In this document: positions 59,619 to 64,000 of the stretch, piece by piece | How positions within the stretch are numbered: the stretch's first letter is position 1 | How the letters are laid out: each line of letters begins with the position of its first letter | Assembly (NCBI RefSeq): GCF_019968905.1 | Contig: NZ_CP079946.1 | Coordinates: 186,001 to 250,000 of the forward strand | From: Corallococcus sp. EGB | GTDB taxonomy: Bacteria; Myxococcota; Myxococcia; Myxococcales; Myxococcaceae | DNA length: 64,000 bases | Direction: 5' to 3' | Notes under the pieces: model-generated | The model's database searches: none | What the model was told of the DNA's origin: nothing | Seen by the model: the letters and a program-made list of their open reading frames with translations, nothing else | Position numbers and translations under genes: made by a program

Positions 59619-61873
59619 AGCGGCTCTTCGTCGCGCTGTGGGTGTTGCTGGGGGCGGGGCCCGCGTTCGCGCAGGCCCCCGCCGGGAAGCCCGCGTCCCC
59701 GCTGGAGTCGAGCGCGGAGGCCGCGACGGCGCCGGACGCGAAGGCCTCCTCCGAGTTCCCGCCAGAGGTCCAGCGCGCGCTGGACGCGCTGGTGCGCGCG
59801 GACCTGAAGGTGGGCCCCACCGCGGGCCTGTCCGTGGGCGTGATGCGGGGCGGCCAGCGGTGGATGAACGGCTACGGCTACCGCGACCTGGCGAAGAAGC
59901 TGCCGGCCACGGTGCGCACCACGTACCGCATGGCGTCCATCACCAAGTCCTTCACGGCGGTGGCCGTGATGCAGCTGGCGCAGGCGGGCAAGCTGGACCT
60001 GGACGCGGACATCCACACGCTGGTGCCCGAGTACCCGGTGAAGCAGTGGCCGGTGACGGTGCGGCAGCTGTTGGGCCACCTGGGCGGGGTGCCCACCTAC
60101 GACAGCCCGAGCGCCGGCAACAACACCCGGCCGGTGACGACGAAGGAGGCCATCGCGCTGTTCGCGGACCGGCCGCTCGTGTCGGAGCCGGGCACGCGCT
60201 ACCTCTACACGACGTGGGGCTTCAACCTGCTGGGCGCGGCGGTGGAGACGGCCTCCGGCCAGTCCTATCGCGAGTACCTGCGCGACCACGTCTTCGGGCC
60301 CGCGAACATGAGCCACGCGGACCTGGATGAACTCAGCACGCGCGATGCGCAGCAGGCGGTGGGCTATCGCGTCTCGGGCGCCACGCTGAAGCCGTCGCGC
60401 TTCCTGGACGTCACCAGCCGCTTCGGTGGCGGCGGCACGCGCGCGACGGTGGAGGACCTGCTGAACTTCGCGCGCGCGGTGATGAACAACACGCTGGTGT
60501 CCCGCGAGACGATGGGCCGCATGCAGGCGACGATGGCGACGCGCGACGGTCGCATCACGGACTACGGCATGGGCTTCGCGACCTATCCGCTGCGGGGCCA
60601 CTACATCGTGGCGCACGCGGGGGGGCAGCCGGAGACGACGACGCTGCTGGTGCTGCTGCCGGCGGAGGACACGGCCATCGCGCTCGCCACCAACGTGGAG
60701 GATGAGGCGAAGCGGCTGCGCCGGCTGTCCATCCGGTTGATGGAGACGGTGCTGGACGAGGGCGCCCCCGGCCGGGGCGGCCACCTGACGGACCCCGTGG
60801 ACGCGGTGGTCTACGAGGGCATGGGGCGGCTGACGAGCTACGGGCTCGCGTACCACGACTGGGCCACGCGCGGCCCGGGCACGCTGCCGCCGGAGAAGGA
60901 CCTGCCGGGGGCCTTCGCGAAGGTGTCCGCGCTCTTCGACCGGGCGGCCATCGCCCGGGACAGCCGGGGCGCGATGGAGCGGATCCGCGGCGCGCACGAG
61001 CCGCGCGCCGAGTCGGTCTTCATCCGCGTGGGCGCGCACATGGCGGCCACGGTGGAGAAGGCGCTGGGCGTGGAGCGGCTGCGCGCGTACCGGACGCAGG
61101 GCGCGGCGGGCTTCTTCGCGGACTACCTGGCCGCGTGCGAGACCTTGAAGTGTCCGGAGGCGGAGCGCTTCAGCCCGTCCCTGCGGAGTGACGTGGCCCG
61201 CTTCGTCGCGGGGTGGAAGCGCGCGGAGGTGCCGGCGCTGAAGCGCACCCGCCTGGAGGCGGTGAAGGATCCGGAGCGGGTGTGGCCCTCGCTGAAGGAG
61301 GCGGCGGCGCGCGCCCCCGTGGTGCGGCCGGACTACACGGATGAGATGCTGACGCTGGCGGACCGGGCGAAGCGCAAGCCCGCGGACCGGATGCGCTGGC
61401 TGGAGCGCGCGACGGACCTGCAGCCGGACTCGATGGACGCGCACCTGGCGCGGGCGATGGGGCTGCTGGAGGCGGACCGGGAGCAGGAGGCCATTCCCCA
61501 CGTGCGGGAGGCCTTCGAGACGCCGGAAGGGGCGCTGGTGCTGTCGCCCGCGGGCTTCCTGAAGCGGCTCCTGGACATCCGTTCGCCCAAGGTGGCGCGG
61601 GGCCTCTTGCGCGCGGCGGTGACGCTGCACCCGGACGCGCCGGAGCTGTGGGACGCGTTGGCGAAGCGCGAGCGCGCCCTGGGTGACGCGAGCGCGGCGA
61701 AGAACGCGCTGGCCCAGGCGAAGCGCGCCCGTCAGGTCCGCGCCGGGCAGGAGGCCCGGGCCCCGAAGGCGCCTGGTGCCGGGGCCCCGTCCGGAGGCGC
61801 GCCGACGCAGGACAAGGCCGGGAGCACGTCCCCCACGGCGCCGGTGGAGCCGGAGTCCTCACCGGAGCCGTAG
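59615..61873 (+). CDS. serine hydrolase (class C beta-lactamase-like) with TPR-like C-terminus
   Basis: 752 residues. Signal peptide ending AFAQAP, linker, then a beta-lactamase/DD-peptidase-like domain ~50-385: SITK (S-x-x-K, ~110), YTTWG (~197) and HAGG (~333). The family includes AmpC-type enzymes, esterases and D-amino-acid peptidases. The last ~350 residues are helical, with TPR-like stretches (ATDLQPDSMDAHLARAMGLLE) and a basic, Pro/Ala tail. Its ATG overlaps the SGNH gene stop, so both enzymes act together on the envelope, probably on peptidoglycan or O-acetylated glycans. Confidence 0.85.
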   Translation: MKRLFVALWVLLGAGPAFAQAPAGKPASPLESSAEAATAPDAKASSEFPPEVQRALDALVRADLKVGPTAGLSVGVMRGGQRWMNGYGYRDLAKKLPATVRTTYRMASITKSFTAVAVMQLAQAGKLDLDADIHTLVPEYPVKQWPVTVRQLLGHLGGVPTYDSPSAGNNTRPVTTKEAIALFADRPLVSEPGTRYLYTTWGFNLLGAAVETASGQSYREYLRDHVFGPANMSHADLDELSTRDAQQAVGYRVSGATLKPSRFLDVTSRFGGGGTRATVEDLLNFARAVMNNTLVSRETMGRMQATMATRDGRITDYGMGFATYPLRGHYIVAHAGGQPETTTLLVLLPAEDTAIALATNVEDEAKRLRRLSIRLMETVLDEGAPGRGGHLTDPVDAVVYEGMGRLTSYGLAYHDWATRGPGTLPPEKDLPGAFAKVSALFDRAAIARDSRGAMERIRGAHEPRAESVFIRVGAHMAATVEKALGVERLRAYRTQGAAGFFADYLAACETLKCPEAERFSPSLRSDVARFVAGWKRAEVPALKRTRLEAVKDPERVWPSLKEAAARAPVVRPDYTDEMLTLADRAKRKPADRMRWLERATDLQPDSMDAHLARAMGLLEADREQEAIPHVREAFETPEGALVLSPAGFLKRLLDIRSPKVARGLLRAAVTLHPDAPELWDALAKRERALGDASAAKNALAQAKRARQVRAGQEARAPKAPGAGAPSGGAPTQDKAGSTSPTAPVEPESSPEP

Positions 61874-61926
61874 AGGACGAACCGGGCGTGCGTGAGGGTG
61901 CCCGGGCCGTGCGAGGATGCGCGGCG

Positions 61927-62817
61927 ATGACGCCCTCCTGTCCTTCCTGTCAGGCCCCCTTCACCCCCGGCGCGGAGACGTGCGCGCGGTGCGGGGCCTC
62001 GTTGCTGGTGGCTCCTTCCTTCGGCGGCGCCGACCCCGTCTGCGCCGTGCACCCCGAGTGGCGCAGCGTGGCCACGTGCCAGCGCTGCGGCGCGTTCGCC
62101 TGTGCCCGCTGCCTGCGCCAGGGGCCGGAGGGCGCCATCTGCGCGACCTGCCACGAGCGTGAGCCCCTGGCCCCGCTGCCGTGGGACCAGCGCTCGGAGC
62201 TGGGGCTGTTCAAGGCGTTCTGGCGGACGTGCTTCGGCATGTTGGTGCGGCCCGCGGACATCGTCCGGGGCGTCAACCCCGACGGGTCCGTGGGCAGCTC
62301 CCTGGGCTTCGCGCTGCTGACGGCCATCGTCGGCTTCGTGCCCACGTGCCTCGCCTACCTGGTGCTCCTCGGCGCGGCCATGAGCTTCCTGCCCGGGCTG
62401 AACTCGGGGGCGAGCGGCACGGATCCGAAGGCCGTGAGGCTGTGGGCGGTCGGGTTCATGGCGGTCTGGACCGTGCTCGTCCCCCTGTTTGCCACCGGCA
62501 TCACCCTGGTGAACGCGGGCCTGGACCACCTCATCCTCCGCATGGGCGGCGTGACGCGCGGCTTCTCCGTGACCCTGCGCGCGTACGCCCTCTCCCAGGC
62601 GCCGTACATCGCTGGCGTGATTCCCTTCGTCGCCTTGTACGCCGCGCCCTTCTGGGCCACGGGCCTGCGCCTCTACACGTACCGCACGCTGCACCGCACC
62701 AGCTGGGGGACGGCGGTCGCGGGCGCGCTCGCGCTGCCCGTGCTCTCCACCTGCCTCTGCTGCGGCGGCTATGCCGCCTTCATGTTCTTCGCCTTCAAGA
62801 GCGCCGGGAAGGTCTGA
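61927..62817 (+). CDS. zinc-ribbon/B-box YIP1-family membrane protein
   Basis: 296 residues from ATG 61927. Two N-terminal metal clusters: a zinc ribbon (CPSCQ ... CARCG, ~4-25) and a B-box-like unit (CAVHPEWRSVATCQRCGAFAC, then CATCHE, ~39-76). Five or so membrane helices follow (~115-295) in a YIP1-like arrangement. This combination (B-box plus YIP1) recurs in myxobacteria and may serve in membrane organisation. No catalytic motif. Confidence 0.82.
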   Translation: MTPSCPSCQAPFTPGAETCARCGASLLVAPSFGGADPVCAVHPEWRSVATCQRCGAFACARCLRQGPEGAICATCHEREPLAPLPWDQRSELGLFKAFWRTCFGMLVRPADIVRGVNPDGSVGSSLGFALLTAIVGFVPTCLAYLVLLGAAMSFLPGLNSGASGTDPKAVRLWAVGFMAVWTVLVPLFATGITLVNAGLDHLILRMGGVTRGFSVTLRAYALSQAPYIAGVIPFVALYAAPFWATGLRLYTYRTLHRTSWGTAVAGALALPVLSTCLCCGGYAAFMFFAFKSAGKV

Positions 62818-62826
62818 CGGCGCGCC

Positions 62827-63897
62827 TTACTGCTGCCCGGAGGCCGCCGTGGCCCCGTGCGGCACCAGCGACGCGGGCTCCGGCCAGAAGCGCGCGGCCC
62901 GCAGGCCGTCGAAGGACGCCGCCAGGCGCCGCGTGCCCACGTCGTAGACGCGCGCCTGCGTCTCGCCCGCGAGCAGCAGCAGGTCCCCGCGCGCCAGCAC
63001 CCGCACGGGGCTGTGGGGAGGCAGGGCGAGCCCCTCGGGTTCCGCCAGGTGGCCGTCCTCCACCTCCCAGCGCACCGGCATCATCAGCGCGGTCTGCTCG
63101 CCCACGGTCCGCCACGCGAACAGCGGGCCGCCCCGCGACTCCACGCGCGCCCAGCCGCCGAACACGTCATGGCCCCGGTGGGGCACCACGGCATCCAGCC
63201 GGGCCGCGTCCTGGCTGTCCTCGTCCAGGCCCTGCGCCACCAGCGCGTCCGCGTCCCCGGCCACCGTGGAGGACGCCAGCATCTCCGTCGTGGAGAGCTC
63301 GAACACCGCGTCCGCGTCGTCGCGGGTGGCCACCGTCTCGATGCGCTTCCAGGCCCCCGCCTCCAGCCGGTACGCGTGCGCGAGCCCTGGCCCTTCCGCC
63401 ATCTCAGGGATGGGGATGCGCCGGCCCTCGAAGAGGAAGTCGTCCTCGCGCCGCACCAGCTCGCCCGTGTACGCGGTCAGCGCCACCAGCCGCCCCACCG
63501 AGTCGAACCCCACGGCGCCCGTCAGCCCCTCCTCCGGCAACAGCTGCGCCGCGCCCTGGCCGGACGTCAGGTCCACGGTCCACACCCGCCCGGGCCCCCG
63601 CGCGCTGCCGGCCGGGTCGCGCACCGCCGCGTGCTTGCCGTCCGGGCTCCACGCCAGTTGCAGCCCCTCGCACGCCGCGTCCACGGTGACCAGGGCCCTG
63701 CGTCTGCCGTCCGACTCCAGTCGCAGCCAGGTACAGCCCGACGGCGCCACGTCCTGGAGCACCGACAGTGAAAACGGCGCCACCTTCACCCGGGCCGCCT
63801 CCGGCGTGGGGGCGGGCGCGGCCGCGGAGGCCTCCGGGGGCTTCTGGCAGGCGCTCATGAAGAGCAGGGCGCTGACGAGGCTCGAGGTGCGGACCAT
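62827..63897 (-). CDS. beta-propeller-like lipoprotein
   Basis: 356 residues, with a GGGAGGAG ribosome site before the ATG at 63897. Lipobox MSAC (~17). The mature part has WD40/TolB-like repeats (LQLAWSPDGKHAAVRDP, RVWTVDLTSG, VGFDSVGRLVALTAYTG, ARVYDVGTRRLAASF). Likely an envelope-anchored propeller of unknown ligand. Converges on the YIP1-like gene with 9 bp between stops. The 103 bases after its start run to the window end without another gene. Confidence 0.82.
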   Translation of the reverse strand: MVRTSSLVSALLFMSACQKPPEASAAAPAPTPEAARVKVAPFSLSVLQDVAPSGCTWLRLESDGRRRALVTVDAACEGLQLAWSPDGKHAAVRDPAGSARGPGRVWTVDLTSGQGAAQLLPEEGLTGAVGFDSVGRLVALTAYTGELVRREDDFLFEGRRIPIPEMAEGPGLAHAYRLEAGAWKRIETVATRDDADAVFELSTTEMLASSTVAGDADALVAQGLDEDSQDAARLDAVVPHRGHDVFGGWARVESRGGPLFAWRTVGEQTALMMPVRWEVEDGHLAEPEGLALPPHSPVRVLARGDLLLLAGETQARVYDVGTRRLAASFDGLRAARFWPEPASLVPHGATAASGQQ

Positions 63898-64000
63898 GTT
63901 GAACTCCTCCCGGAAAAAGATGACCTCAAAGGAATATGTCAGAGCACCAGGGGCGAGCGGAAGGCTCCCGGTGCCTGCATGGAGAGGTCGGAGGAGTGGA

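Overview
The window is very GC-rich DNA, densely packed with genes and with codon use strongly biased to G/C at third positions. Lipoproteins are numerous. The content fits a predatory myxobacterium: a PEGA-domain protein, an M64 peptidase, Asp/Gly/Thr-linker surface lipoproteins, B-box/zinc-ribbon proteins and a DUF6310/DUF5953-like toxin/immunity pair. Myxococcaceae (Corallococcus or Myxococcus type) is the best guess; this is inferred from gene content, not from a marker gene. I saw no rRNA, tRNA, CRISPR array, transposase or prophage.

Layout. 1-8.7 kb: hemerythrin, a SIMPL periplasmic protein, a mosaic Sel1 lipoprotein flanked by a duplicated SIMPL gene end, a PadR-controlled membrane-protein operon ending in an internally deleted esterase, and a SCO copper-chaperone pair. 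8.8-12.2 kb: DODA-type dioxygenase, a DJ-1/PfpI protein divergent from a LysR regulator, and a small lipoprotein. 12.2-22.1 kb: secreted and surface proteins (nuclease/phosphatase with lamin-tail domain, repeat-linker lipoprotein, M64 peptidase, PEGA protein), then an SDR and a diacylglycerol kinase. 22.1-25.3 kb: an ABC importer without its binding protein. 25.3-30.8 kb: a Nudix/winged-helix regulator followed by a four-gene phospho-signalling cassette (PP2C, atypical kinase, nicotinamidase-like hydrolase, vWA).

30.8-44.8 kb: an alpha/beta hydrolase and a TPR protein. Next is a tight eight-gene minus-strand operon (inositol-phosphate synthase, HD-like protein, Gfo/Idh/MocA oxidoreductase, metallo-beta-lactamase-like protein, YcaO, sugar isomerase, GT4, PIG-L deacetylase). 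A MATE exporter and two more glycosyltransferases follow. I read the operon as an undescribed cyclitol-glycoside pathway with a YcaO step. 44.9-54.5 kb: an unusual beta-helix/coiled-coil membrane protein, the toxin/immunity pair, pirin, and tandem paralogous membrane proteins. 54.8-64 kb: a histidine kinase, a stand-alone receiver, an XRE regulator, an SGNH/serine-hydrolase pair, a YIP1-like membrane protein and a propeller lipoprotein.

The two most unusual systems are the 25.3-30.8 kb cassette, where a NAD-type regulator precedes a TerY-P-like kinase/phosphatase/vWA triad joined by a nicotinamidase-like enzyme, and the 32.3-40.7 kb Ino1/YcaO operon. Several genes without a Shine-Dalgarno have a TA-N3-T hexamer 6-8 nt before the ATG, which suggests frequent leaderless transcription.
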